Counted from the stretch's first letter, positions 1-6,992 are shown. The stretch: 64,000 bases of DNA from DASSUW01 sp963835525 (GCA_963835525.1 CAWIFM010000003.1:558001-622000); one strand, 5' to 3'. Program-made: numbers and translations. The notes: generated by a model from the sequence alone, not told the origin.

Positions 1-558
1 CACGCGCTCCAGTTCGCCGGCGTGCCGTGGCTGCGCGAGCACCTCGCGGGCCTGATCGGCGAGCTGCTGGGCGCGCTCGACGTCAACCCGTTGGGCCTGC
101 TGCGGCTGCCGGACGCCTCCGACCTGCGGGCGCTGCTCAACCGCGTGCGCGACGAGGGCCTGGCCTTCGTCGCGGTCGGCGAGGAGCGGCGCGGACAGCT
201 CGAGGGCGCACAGGCCTTCATGGCCCTGCTCGAGGGGTACGCCGAGCACGTGATGGACGCCGTCGGCGCGGACCTGCTGTCCGACCTGGAGGCCATGCGC
301 GCGGCGATGGAGCGCCGCCGCCACGAGCGGACCGGGCTCCTGCGGGTGCTCGAGAAGCTGATCGGGATGGACCTCAAGATGCGCCAGTACCAGCAGGGCA
401 AGGCGTTCTGCGACGCGGTGGTGGCGCGCGGCGGGATCGAGGCGCTCAACCGCGCCTGGGCCGGCCCGGAGGCCCTGCCCGCCTACGCCGAGCTCGACGA
501 TCCGGTCGGCTGGCTGGCCCGCACCGAGCGCCTGTCGCTCGGCCGCGGCGCCGCGTGA
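1..558 (+). CDS. DUF2342 zinc-metallohydrolase-like, F420-associated protein (3' part)
   Basis: The reading frame is open from the first base, so the gene starts left of the window and only the last 185 residues are here. The segment beginning HALQFAGVPWLREHL, with the later motifs KLIGMDLKMRQYQQGKAFC and the WLAR near the end, matches what I recall of the C-terminal part of the actinobacterial DUF2342 family. That family is annotated as zinc-dependent metalloprotease-like and tends to occur in F420-producing genomes; its substrate is not established. The expected HExxH zinc site lies upstream and cannot be seen. The frame ends at TGA before a 227-bp gap. Confidence 0.75.
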   Translation, partial: HALQFAGVPWLREHLAGLIGELLGALDVNPLGLLRLPDASDLRALLNRVRDEGLAFVAVGEERRGQLEGAQAFMALLEGYAEHVMDAVGADLLSDLEAMRAAMERRRHERTGLLRVLEKLIGMDLKMRQYQQGKAFCDAVVARGGIEALNRAWAGPEALPAYAELDDPVGWLARTERLSLGRGAA

Positions 559-785
559 GAGGCGTCACACTTCGTTCGAACCTGCGTTCGTTCTGTTACA
601 AAGTACGGGCGCCGATTCCGCGTGTTCACATGGGGTTCACGGCTGCGGCGCACAAAGTCCGCTAGTCTGTGTAACGGCGAGACCGGAGAGGTTTACAAAC
701 AAGTGTTCGATGGGTAGCATCTACCACGGACAGACTTAGAAGTAATCTCCTTATCCGGGCCAACCAAGAGGGGCTGATTCCAGCA
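559..785 (+). promoter_or_regulatory. Upstream region with promoter and 11-bp phased repeats
   Basis: This 227-bp gap contains a good promoter for the next gene: TTTACA at 692-697, a 17-bp spacer, and TAGCAT at 715-720. Further upstream, GTTCAC occurs twice (624-629 and 635-640), 11 bp apart and so on one face of the helix, which suggests a regulator site. A purine-rich AAGAGGGG lies about a dozen bases before the start codon. I see no gene in the gap. Confidence 0.5.
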
Positions 786-1301
786 ATGGCCGAGACGACC
801 ACCACCAACACCACCACCGCTCGCAAGCCTGCCAAGCGCCGGAGCACCGCGCGCAAGACGACGACGCGGCGCACCGCCGCCAAGTCGCCGAGCACCGCGA
901 CCGCTCGTCGCCAGCGCACGATCGCGCGCAACGAGACCCGCGACGCCGCGCAGGCGCAGGTGAAGGCCGCGAAGACCACCGCCGCCCAGGGCCGCAACGT
1001 GGTCGAGCGCACCGCGCTCGTCTACGTGGGCGCCACGCTCGAGGCGCGCGACCGCGTCCTCGGCGTCGCCGGCGAGCTCGCCAACCGCTTCAGCTCCCGC
1101 GCCAGCGCGGAGCGCGAGCTGGGCAAGGACATCCGCCGCTTCGAGCGCCGCGGCAACACCGCGCGCAACCAGCTCGAGCGCGACGTCAAGAAGGCGCGCA
1201 CGCGCGTGGAGCGCCAGCTGCGCACCCGCCGTCGCGACGCCGAGCGCCTGATCGGGCGCCGGGTCGACGCCGCCAAGGAGCGCGTCACCGCGCTCGTGTA
1301 G
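786..1301 (+). CDS. Basic Lys/Arg/Ala-rich protein, possibly DNA- or polyanion-binding
   Basis: A 171-residue protein of unknown function. Residues 1-60 are low-complexity Thr/Lys/Arg/Ala, like the basic tails of actinobacterial histone-like proteins. Residues 70-171 are predicted mostly helical and rich in Arg, Glu and Ala, with no transmembrane segment or catalytic motif. The order helical body plus basic tail is reversed relative to mycobacterial HbhA and similar to histone H1-like tails, but I cannot assign it to a family. It has its own promoter (692-720) and two downstream hairpins, so it is probably a single-gene unit. Nucleic-acid binding is inferred only from charge. Confidence 0.6.
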   Translation: MAETTTTNTTTARKPAKRRSTARKTTTRRTAAKSPSTATARRQRTIARNETRDAAQAQVKAAKTTAAQGRNVVERTALVYVGATLEARDRVLGVAGELANRFSSRASAERELGKDIRRFERRGNTARNQLERDVKKARTRVERQLRTRRRDAERLIGRRVDAAKERVTALV

Positions 1302-1365
1302 TTCGAGTTTCACCCGGCGCCGCGGAGGAGCGGCAGTCCGGGAAAGCCTGCCGGCCTCATATCTC

Positions 1366-1384
1366 GCCGGCGGGATTCGCCGGC
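1366..1384 (+). terminator. GC hairpin inside an imperfect direct repeat
   Basis: GCCGGCG pairs with CGCCGGC across a GGATT loop, 65 bp after the basic-protein gene. The hairpin sits between two 16-bp near-repeats, CATAYCTCGCCGGCGG at 1358-1373 and 1387-1402. There is no T tract, so it could be a weak terminator or a small repeat element. Confidence 0.35.
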
Positions 1385-1430
1385 CACATACCTCGCCGGC
1401 GGATGTAGCACCTCTCCTCCCTCAACCGTC

Positions 1431-1461
1431 GACCCGCCCTCGTGGCGGGTCGTCGGTCTTT
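1431..1461 (+). terminator. Rho-independent-like terminator
   Basis: GACCCGCC (1431-1438) pairs with GGCGGGTC (1444-1451) around a 5-base loop and is followed by GTCGGTCTTT. It lies between the basic-protein gene and the two-component operon. Confidence 0.55.
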
Positions 1462-1467
1462 AAGGAC

Positions 1468-1484
1468 TCTCAGCTGGTTCTCAT
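1468..1484 (+). promoter_or_regulatory. OmpR-type response-regulator box (TCTCAG-N5-TCTCAT)
   Basis: TCTCAG (1468-1473) and TCTCAT (1479-1484) are repeated with exactly 11-bp phasing, the geometry used by OmpR/PhoB-family dimers. The same TCTCAG-N5-TCTCAG occurs at 3399-3415 before the PepSY gene of the same operon. This suggests that the regulator encoded next activates its own gene. Confidence 0.65.
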
Positions 1485-1506
1485 CTTGCGCGCGATCATG
1501 TGTGGC

Positions 1507-2175
1507 GTGCGGCTGTTGCTGGTCGAGGACGACGTGCGCATGGCGGCGGCGCTCCGGCGCGGCCTGAACTACGAGGGCATCATCACCGACGTCACCGGCC
1601 GCGGGACCGAGGCGATCGGCCTCGCCCGCGCCACGGACTACGACGCGATCGTGCTCGACGTGATGCTGCCGGACATCGACGGCTTCGAGACGTGCCGGCG
1701 GCTGCGTGCCGAGGGCCGCTGGGCGCCGATCATGATGCTGACGGCGCGCGACGCCGTCGAGGACCGCGTGCGGGGCCTCGACAACGGGGCCGACGACTAC
1801 CTGACCAAGCCGTTCTCGCTCGCCGAGCTGCTCGCCCGGCTGCGCGCGCTGGTGCGCCGCGGGCCGGTCGAGCGACCGGTCGTCTACGAGGTCGGCGACC
1901 TGCGGCTCGACCCCGCCACGCGCCAGGTCTGGCGCGGCGGGACGGAGATCTCGCTGTCGGCGCGCGAGTTCGCGCTGCTGGAGACGTTCATGCGGCGTCC
2001 CGGGCAGGTGCTGAGCCAGATGCAGCTCCTCGACGCGGCGTGGGACCTCGGGTACGAGCAGCGTTCGAACGTCGTCGAGGTCTACGTGCGTTACCTGCGC
2101 GAGAAGATCGACCGGCCGTTCGGGGTCGCGTCGATCGAGACGGTGCGCGGGGTCGGCTACCGGCTGCGCAGATGA
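1507..2175 (+). CDS. OmpR/PhoB-family response regulator
   Basis: Starting at GTG 1507 (MRLLLVEDD) gives 222 residues; an ATG at 1498 would add three. The receiver domain (about 1-115) has the acidic pair E7/D8, phospho-acceptor D51 in IVLDVMLPDIDGF, the Thr of MLTAR, and the Lys of LTKPFS. The winged-helix DNA-binding domain (about 125-222) ends with the usual SNVVEVYVRYLREKID and VRGVGYRL. Its stop overlaps the sensor kinase start as ATGA, so the two are translated together. TCTCAG repeats upstream and before the PepSY gene are probably its binding sites. I chose the GTG because the frame then opens as the family does and places it 7 bases after a weak GATCAT -10 box. Confidence 0.93.
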   Translation: MRLLLVEDDVRMAAALRRGLNYEGIITDVTGRGTEAIGLARATDYDAIVLDVMLPDIDGFETCRRLRAEGRWAPIMMLTARDAVEDRVRGLDNGADDYLTKPFSLAELLARLRALVRRGPVERPVVYEVGDLRLDPATRQVWRGGTEISLSAREFALLETFMRRPGQVLSQMQLLDAAWDLGYEQRSNVVEVYVRYLREKIDRPFGVASIETVRGVGYRLRR

Positions 2176-3443
2176 GCCGGCTGCCGATCCGCGTCCGCCT
2201 CACGCTGGCCTTCGCAGCGGCCACCGCGCTCGTGCTGGCCGCCGCCGCCGCGTTCGTCTATGCGCAGCTGCGCGCCGACCTCGACGAGTCGGTCGACTCG
2301 GCGCTCCAGACACGCGCTTCCGCGGTGGCCCGCAGCGGCGCCGGGGCGGGCGTCGTGGGCGATCCCGAGGAGAGCTTCGCCCAGGTGCAGACGGCGGACG
2401 GGCGGTTGGTCGACGGGGCGGGCGGGGCGCGCGGGCCGGTCGAGGCCGTCAGCGGCGATCGTCGCGTGCCCGGCATCGAGGGAGCGGCACGCGTGCTGGC
2501 CCGCGGCACGATCGTCGTCGGGCAGTCGCTCGACGACCGCGACGAGGTCCTGGCCGGGCTGATCGCGACGTTCGCCTTCGGCGGGCCGCTGGCGATCGTG
2601 CTCGCGTCGCTGCTCGGATACGGGCTGGCGGGCAGCGCGATGCGGCCGGTCGAGGCCATGCGCCGCCGCGCCGCGGCCGGCGACGAGCGGCTGCCGCTGC
2701 CCGTCGCGCACGACGAGATCCACCGCCTCGGCGAGACGCTGAACGAGCTGCTGGCCCGGCTGCGCGGGTCGATAGAGCGCGAGCGCCGGTTCGTGGCCGA
2801 TGCCAGCCACGAGCTGCGCACGCCGCTCGCGGTGCTCAAGACCGAGCTCGAGGCCGCCCTGCGCGATCCCGATCCACGCCCGGCGATCGCGTCGGGCATC
2901 GAGGAGGTCGACCGCCTCTCGCAGCTCGCCGAGGACCTGCTCGTCCTCGCCCGGTCGGAGGAGGGCGAGTTGCCCGTGCGGCGCGAGACGCTGCAGGTCC
3001 GGCCGCTGCTCGAGGGCGTTCGCGACCGGTTCACCGATCGCGCGACCCGCGCCGGCCGCGCCATCGTGGTCCAGGACGGCGACGTGACGATCAGCGCCGA
3101 TCCGCTGCGGCTGCGCCAGGCGCTCGGCAACCTGGTCGACAACGCGCTGCGCCACGGCGCCGGCGACGTCGTCCTGCGCGCGGCGGCGGACGACGGCGGC
3201 GTAACGCTGGAGATCTGCGACGGCGGCCCGGGCTTTGCGCCCGACATCGCGGCGCGGGCGTTCGAGCGCTTCGCCCGCGGCGACATGGCGCGCACGCGGG
3301 GCGGCACCGGGCTCGGCCTCGCGATCGTGCGCGCGATCGCCGAGGCGCACGGCGGCCACGCGACGCTGGAAGGATCGACCGTCCGGGTCTGGATGCCGTC
3401 TCAGGGCCGTCTCAGCCGGGCCGCGCAGAATGGCGAGCCATGA
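2172..3443 (+). CDS. Sensor histidine kinase, partner of the OmpR-type regulator
   Basis: 423 residues. It has a transmembrane helix at about 9-30, an extracytoplasmic sensor region at 31-125, a second helix at about 128-153, a short HAMP-like linker with P159, and the HisKA phosphoacceptor H213 in ADASHELRTPLAVL. The ATPase domain has the N box (NLVDNALRHG), G1 (DGGPGF) and G2 (GGTGLGLAIV). It autophosphorylates and passes phosphate to the regulator encoded immediately upstream. The sensor domain is short and matches no ligand family I recognise; the downstream PepSY protein may modulate it. The gene overlaps its neighbours by ATGA at both ends, and its last codons also carry the TCTCAG box and -10 for the PepSY gene. 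Confidence 0.93.
   Translation: MSRLPIRVRLTLAFAAATALVLAAAAAFVYAQLRADLDESVDSALQTRASAVARSGAGAGVVGDPEESFAQVQTADGRLVDGAGGARGPVEAVSGDRRVPGIEGAARVLARGTIVVGQSLDDRDEVLAGLIATFAFGGPLAIVLASLLGYGLAGSAMRPVEAMRRRAAAGDERLPLPVAHDEIHRLGETLNELLARLRGSIERERRFVADASHELRTPLAVLKTELEAALRDPDPRPAIASGIEEVDRLSQLAEDLLVLARSEEGELPVRRETLQVRPLLEGVRDRFTDRATRAGRAIVVQDGDVTISADPLRLRQALGNLVDNALRHGAGDVVLRAAADDGGVTLEICDGGPGFAPDIAARAFERFARGDMARTRGGTGLGLAIVRAIAEAHGGHATLEGSTVRVWMPSQGRLSRAAQNGEP
3399..3431 (+). promoter_or_regulatory. TCTCAG-N5-TCTCAG box and -10 of the PepSY gene
   Basis: Two perfect TCTCAG repeats (3399-3404, 3410-3415), 11 bp apart, lie inside the end of the kinase gene. The -10-like CAGAAT (3426-3431) follows, ending 8 bases before the PepSY ATG. 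The second repeat sits where a -35 element would be, as expected for a class II activator site. Confidence 0.65.
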
Positions 3444-3748
3444 AGCGACGCATTCTCATCACAGTCATCACCGCAGGCGCGCTGGCGGCGGGCGGCGCGG
3501 CCATCGCCGGCGCCGCCGGTGGCGACGACGACGCCACCGACACCCCGATCAGCGGCAGCGCGCTCGAGAAGGCCAAGGCCGCCGCGCTCGCCGACACGCC
3601 CGGCAAGGTCACCGAGACCGAGGTCGGCGACGAGGAGAGCTACTACGAGGTCGAGGTCACGCGGCCCGACGGTTCCCAGGTCGACGTCCAGCTCGACCGC
3701 GACTTCAACGTCGTCACCTCGAAGACGGACTCAGAGCGCGACGACTAG
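3440..3748 (+). CDS. Secreted PepSY-domain protein of a two-component operon
   Basis: 102 residues. Residues 1-28 form a signal peptide (KRR, then a hydrophobic Ala/Gly run ending AGAAGG). A single PepSY-type domain follows: SALEKAKAAALADTPGKVTETEVGDEESYYEVEV, then DGSQVDVQLDRDFNVV. PepSY domains act in the cell envelope and often inhibit peptidases or tune a sensor. It is coupled to the kinase by ATGA and also has its own TCTCAG-controlled promoter, so it can be induced separately. A feedback role on the kinase is an inference from this arrangement. Confidence 0.85.
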   Translation: MKRRILITVITAGALAAGGAAIAGAAGGDDDATDTPISGSALEKAKAAALADTPGKVTETEVGDEESYYEVEVTRPDGSQVDVQLDRDFNVVTSKTDSERDD

Positions 3749-3750
3749 CT

Positions 3751-3767
3751 CCTGCCACAATGGCAGG
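3751..3767 (+). terminator. Hairpin between the PepSY gene and mrp
   Basis: CCTGCCA pairs with TGGCAGG across a CAA loop, starting 2 bases after the PepSY stop and ending 3 bases before the mrp ATG. It may end the PepSY transcript or form a leader structure for mrp. The loop region also gives CACAAT (3756-3761), a possible -10 for a near-leaderless mrp message. Confidence 0.4.
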
Positions 3768-3770
3768 GGC

Positions 3771-4904
3771 ATGCCGACGAGAGAGCAGATCACCGAAGCG
3801 CTGAAGTCCGTCATCGACCCCGAGCTCCGGAAGGACATCGTCGAGCTCGAGATGGTGCGGGCCATCGACATCAAGGACGGTGGCGTCGTCGACGTCACCG
3901 TCTCGCTGACCACCCCGGGCTGCCCGATCAAGGGGCACTTCCAGACCTCGGTCGCGAAGCACGTGAGCTCCGTCGACGGCGTCACGCGAGTGAACGTCGG
4001 CTTCGACGTGCTCTCCGACCAGGAGAAGCAGGGCCTGCAGCGCCGCCTCGGCCGACCCGACGGCCTGCCCGAGGGCGCGCTCGCCCAGGTCGCCAACGTG
4101 ATCTGCATCGGCTCGGGCAAGGGCGGCGTCGGCAAGTCGTCGCTCACGGTCAACCTCGCGGCCTCGCTGGTCGCGGAGGGCAAGAAGGTCGGCGTGCTCG
4201 ACGCCGACGTCTGGGGCTACTCGGTCCCGCGCATGCTCGGCCTCGGCGGCCAGCGCCCGAAGGTCTCCGGCGAGCGCAAGATCCTGCCGCTCGAGTCGCA
4301 CGGCATCAAGGTCATGTCGATCGGCTTCTTCCTCGGCGAGGACGAGGCGGTCGTGTGGCGCGGCCCGATGCTGCACAAGGCGCTCAAGCAGTTCCTCGAG
4401 GACGTCAACTGGGGCGAGCTGGACTTCCTGCTCATCGACCTCCCGCCCGGCACCGGCGACGTGTCCATGACGCTCGCCCAGCTGCTGCCGGACGCCAAGT
4501 TCGTGATCGTCACCACGCCGCAGGAGGCCGCCCAGAAGGTGGCGCGGCGCTCGGCCGAGATGGCCGACAAGGTCAAGCTCGAGATCGGCGGCGTGATCGA
4601 GAACATGTCCGGCTTCACCACGCCGGGCGGCGAGCGGTTCCCGATCTTCGGCGAGGGCGGCGGCCAGCTGCTGGCCGACGAGCTCGAGGTGCCGCTGCTC
4701 GGCAAGGTGCCGCTCACGATGCCGCTGCGCGAGACGTCCGACGCCGGGCGGCCGCTGATCGAAGTCGATCCGGACGACCCCGCCTCGCAGGCGATCCGCC
4801 AGGCCGCCCGCGGGATCGTGGCCATGACGCCGATCTCGCTGCCGGTGATGGCCGATCCGGTGCCGCCGTCGCCCGTGGGCATGTCGCTGCCCATGGCCGG
4901 CTAG
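3771..4904 (+). CDS. mrp: Mrp/NBP35-family Fe-S cluster carrier ATPase
   Basis: 377 residues with the usual two parts. An N-terminal MIP18/DUF59 domain (about 1-95) has the conserved TTPGCPIKG around C51. The ParA-like ATPase (about 105-360) has the deviant Walker A GSGKGGVGKSS (114-124), the switch motif DADVWGYSVPRML and Walker B FLLIDLPPGTGD. These proteins load iron-sulfur clusters onto apoproteins. The C-terminal CxxC that binds the bridging cluster in ApbC/NBP35 is missing: the equivalent stretch reads ENMSGFTTPGGERFPIFG. Cluster binding would therefore need other residues, or the protein has a different role. The methyltransferase start follows the stop codon directly. Confidence 0.93.
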   Translation: MPTREQITEALKSVIDPELRKDIVELEMVRAIDIKDGGVVDVTVSLTTPGCPIKGHFQTSVAKHVSSVDGVTRVNVGFDVLSDQEKQGLQRRLGRPDGLPEGALAQVANVICIGSGKGGVGKSSLTVNLAASLVAEGKKVGVLDADVWGYSVPRMLGLGGQRPKVSGERKILPLESHGIKVMSIGFFLGEDEAVVWRGPMLHKALKQFLEDVNWGELDFLLIDLPPGTGDVSMTLAQLLPDAKFVIVTTPQEAAQKVARRSAEMADKVKLEIGGVIENMSGFTTPGGERFPIFGEGGGQLLADELEVPLLGKVPLTMPLRETSDAGRPLIEVDPDDPASQAIRQAARGIVAMTPISLPVMADPVPPSPVGMSLPMAG

Positions 4905-5597
4905 GTGAAGTTCGCCGACTTCGACACCCGCGGGTACCGCACGGTCGACGTGCGGACGGGCTACGCCGAGTGGGTCCCGACCTATGAGGACACGGTCCAG
5001 GATGCGATGGACATCGCGCTGCTCGACGAGCTGCGGAGCGTCGAGTGGGCGGGCCGCGCGGCGGACCTCGGATGTGGCACCGGCCGCACCGCGGCCTGGC
5101 TGCGCGCCCACGGCGTCGCGCGCATCGACGGCGTCGACCTGACTCCTGAGATGCTGGAGGTGGCGCGCGAGCGCGGCGCACACGACACCCTGCGTGAGGG
5201 CGACGTGGCCGACACCGGGCTCGACGGCGGCGCCTACGACCTCGTCGTCGCCTCGCTGGTCGACGAGCACCTGCCGTCCTTGTCCCCGCTCTACGCCGAG
5301 GCGCGGCGGCTGGCTCGGCCGGGCGGCGCGTTCGTGCTCGTCTGCTTCCACCCGCACTTCATCATGGCCACCGGCATGCCGACCCACTTCACGGGCGCCT
5401 CCGGCGAGCCGCTGGCGATCGCCACCCACGTGCACCTTCTGAGCGACCACGTGACCGCCGGGCTCGAGGCGGGCTGGACGCTGGCCGAGCTGCGCGAGGG
5501 CGTGATCGACGACCGCTGGATCGCGGTCAAGCCCAAGTGGGAGAAGTACCGCCACCACCCGATCTCGGTGGCCTACGCGTGGCGGACGCAGGCCTAG
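4905..5597 (+). CDS. Class I SAM-dependent methyltransferase
   Basis: 230 residues from a GTG directly after the mrp stop. The SAM-binding motif I is AADLGCGTGRTAAWL (about 53-67), followed by the acidic GVDLTPEML and a later DLVVASLVDEHL. The region GGAFVLVCFHPHFIM resembles motif post-III of UbiE/BioC-like enzymes. The substrate is not evident. It shares 19 bp with the next gene, so mrp, this gene, the amidohydrolase and the cupin form one transcription unit. Confidence 0.82.
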   Translation: MKFADFDTRGYRTVDVRTGYAEWVPTYEDTVQDAMDIALLDELRSVEWAGRAADLGCGTGRTAAWLRAHGVARIDGVDLTPEMLEVARERGAHDTLREGDVADTGLDGGAYDLVVASLVDEHLPSLSPLYAEARRLARPGGAFVLVCFHPHFIMATGMPTHFTGASGEPLAIATHVHLLSDHVTAGLEAGWTLAELREGVIDDRWIAVKPKWEKYRHHPISVAYAWRTQA

Positions 5598-6343
5598 CCG
5601 TCTTCGACGCGCACCTGCACGTCATCGACCCGCGCTTCCCGCTGGTCGAGAATCAGGGCTACATCCCGCCCCCGTTCACCGCCGACGACTACCGCACCGC
5701 CACGGCCGGCCTGAACGTCACCGGAGGCGCCGTCGTTGCCGGCTCATTCCAACTAAGGGGGCCAGGCCCCCTTACTTCGCCGGCGGGGGTAAGGGGGCCA
5801 GGCCCCCTTAGTTGGGTTTTCGACGCTCTGGAGCGGTTTGGGCCGGGTTTCGTCGGGGTGATCGAGCTCGACGGAGGCGTGAGCGATGAGGACGTGCTCG
5901 CGCTCGACGCGGCGGGTGTGCGGGCGGTGCGGTTCAACCTGCACCGGGGCGGGTCGCTGGACGAGTCGCTCGCTCGGCGCGTGCACGAGTCGGCCGGCTG
6001 GCACGTGGAGGTCTATGCCGGCGGGCGGGTTCTGGCGGCGCTGGAGGACCGGCTGCGGGCGCTCCCGCGGCTGGTGGTGGACCACCTCGGGCTCGATGAG
6101 GAGGCGCTACCTGTGTTGCGGCGGCTCGGCTGCATGGTCAAGGCGACGGGCTTCGGGCGCGTCGACCTCGACGTGGAGGCGACGCTGCGGGCGCTCGATC
6201 CCGACCGGCTGATGTTCGGCACCGACCTGCCCGGCACCCGCGCCCGGCGGCCGTTCGAGCCGGCCGACCTCGACCTGGTGGCCGAGATCGCGCCGCAGGC
6301 CCTGGCGGACAACGCGCGCGCGTGGTATCGACCTCGGGCATGA
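5579..6343 (+). CDS. Amidohydrolase-2 family metal-dependent hydrolase with an in-frame repeat insertion
   Basis: 254 residues from GTG 5579. It starts with the metal-binding HxH of FDAHLHVIDPRFPL, contains VVDHLGLDEE with a later His ligand, and ends with the catalytic-type FGTDLPGTR. It belongs to the TIM-barrel Amidohydro_2 (PF04909) group of lactonases and decarboxylases; its substrate is unknown. Residues about 58-79 (RGPGPLT and RGPGPLS repeated) are encoded by a 67-bp paired palindrome. In relatives I expect the GSFQ and FDALERFGPGFVG segments to be nearly adjacent, so this looks like an insertion that kept the frame. Activity may be altered. The stop overlaps the cupin start as ATGA. 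Confidence 0.8.
   Translation: MADAGLAVFDAHLHVIDPRFPLVENQGYIPPPFTADDYRTATAGLNVTGGAVVAGSFQLRGPGPLTSPAGVRGPGPLSWVFDALERFGPGFVGVIELDGGVSDEDVLALDAAGVRAVRFNLHRGGSLDESLARRVHESAGWHVEVYAGGRVLAALEDRLRALPRLVVDHLGLDEEALPVLRRLGCMVKATGFGRVDLDVEATLRALDPDRLMFGTDLPGTRARRPFEPADLDLVAEIAPQALADNARAWYRPRA
5749..5815. repeat. Paired GGGGGCC palindromes (REP-like), copy 1
   Basis: Two identical 21-bp palindromes lie at 5754-5774 and 5790-5810. Each is TAAGGGGGCC, a central A, then the reverse complement. They are separated by 15 bp containing CGCCGGCGG. The outer flanks CCAAC (5749-5753) and GTTGG (5811-5815) are also inverted, so the whole 67 bp forms one large dyad. The same pair recurs at 46048-46107. The layout matches REP/BIME-type elements, which are moved by RAYT transposases in other bacteria; no such transposase is in the window. 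Confidence 0.85.
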
Positions 6344-6699
6344 GCTACGACATCCATCTCGACGACAAGTACGGCCAGATGAACCTGGTCGACATCCCGG
6401 CCGAGCTCGCCGCCCACGAGCCGTGGTTCAACCAGACGCTGACCACGGTCAACGACGCCGTGGTGCGGCTCGGCATCATCGACGGCGACTTCCACTGGCA
6501 CAAGCACGATGGCGAGGACGAGTTCTTCCTCGTGCTCGAGGGCACGCTCCTGCTCGACTTCGAGGATCGCGAGACGGTGACGCTGAAGCCCCACCAGGGC
6601 TACACGGTGCCGCGCGGGGTCGTCCACCGCACCCGCGCGCCGGAGCGGACGGCGATCGTGATGGTGGAGCGAGCGGGCGTCGACCCGACGGGCGACTAA
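6340..6699 (+). CDS. Small cupin-fold protein
   Basis: 119 residues, one cupin barrel. The metal-binding motif 1 is visible as HWHKHDGEDEFFLVLEG, and motif 2 around GYTVPRGVVHRTRA supplies the last His. This is the layout of single-domain cupins such as mannose-6-phosphate isomerase-like or dioxygenase-like proteins; no specific reaction can be read from the sequence. It is the last gene of the mrp-methyltransferase-amidohydrolase unit (ATGA overlap) and may act on the same metabolite as the hydrolase. Its stop is 3 bp from the convergent ferredoxin gene. Confidence 0.85.
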   Translation: MSYDIHLDDKYGQMNLVDIPAELAAHEPWFNQTLTTVNDAVVRLGIIDGDFHWHKHDGEDEFFLVLEGTLLLDFEDRETVTLKPHQGYTVPRGVVHRTRAPERTAIVMVERAGVDPTGD

Positions 6700-6702
6700 G
6701 CC

Positions 6703-6966
6703 CTACTTGCCCGCGTAGTAGTCAGCGTTGAGCTTCGTGTACTGCGCCCACTCCTCGGGGAGCTGGTCCTCGGCGAAGCAGGCATCCACCGGGCAGGCCT
6801 CGACGCAGGCGTCGCAGTCGATGCATTCCTCCGGATCGATGAAGAGCATCTCGACGCTGTCGTAGTCGGGCTCGTCCGGGGTCGGGTGGATGCAGTCGAC
6901 CGGGCAGACCTCGACGCACGAGTTGTCCTTGGTACCGATGCAGGGTTCAGCGATCACGTAGGCCAT
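6703..6966 (-). CDS. fdxA: 7Fe ferredoxin, FdxA type
   Basis: 87 residues. Cysteines C9, C17, C21 and C25 form the first cluster group, and C48, C51, C54 and C58 (ECIDCDACVEACP) the second. This is the 3Fe-4S plus 4Fe-4S pattern of mycobacterial FdxA/FdxC, with the conserved tail EEWAQYTKLNADYY. It is a small cytoplasmic electron carrier, for example for P450s or other oxidoreductases. The minus-strand -10 TAGAAT (6976-6981) ends 9 bases before the ATG and shares its TA with the plus-strand TAGGCT of the divergent gene. Confidence 0.94.
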   Translation of the reverse strand: MAYVIAEPCIGTKDNSCVEVCPVDCIHPTPDEPDYDSVEMLFIDPEECIDCDACVEACPVDACFAEDQLPEEWAQYTKLNADYYAGK

Positions 6967-6975
6967 CGGGCCGGG

Positions 6976-6985
6976 ATTCTAGGCT
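6976..6985. promoter_or_regulatory. Overlapping divergent -10 boxes
   Basis: The ten bases ATTCTAGGCT read TAGAAT on the minus strand (9 bases before fdxA) and TAGGCT on the plus strand (7 bases before the NmrA-like gene). The two cores share the TA pair, so only one polymerase can probably open here at a time. Confidence 0.55.
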
Positions 6986-6992
6986 CCCAGCC

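Noticed and set aside
1358..1402. Start of a CRISPR or tandem array (CATAYCTCGCCGGCGG twice)
   Set aside because: Only two imperfect copies, no spacer series and no cas genes; best seen as a hairpin region.
5579..6343. Amidohydrolase as a pseudogene broken by the repeat
   Set aside because: The frame is uninterrupted through the repeat and family motifs continue on both sides, so it is reported as an intact gene with an insertion.
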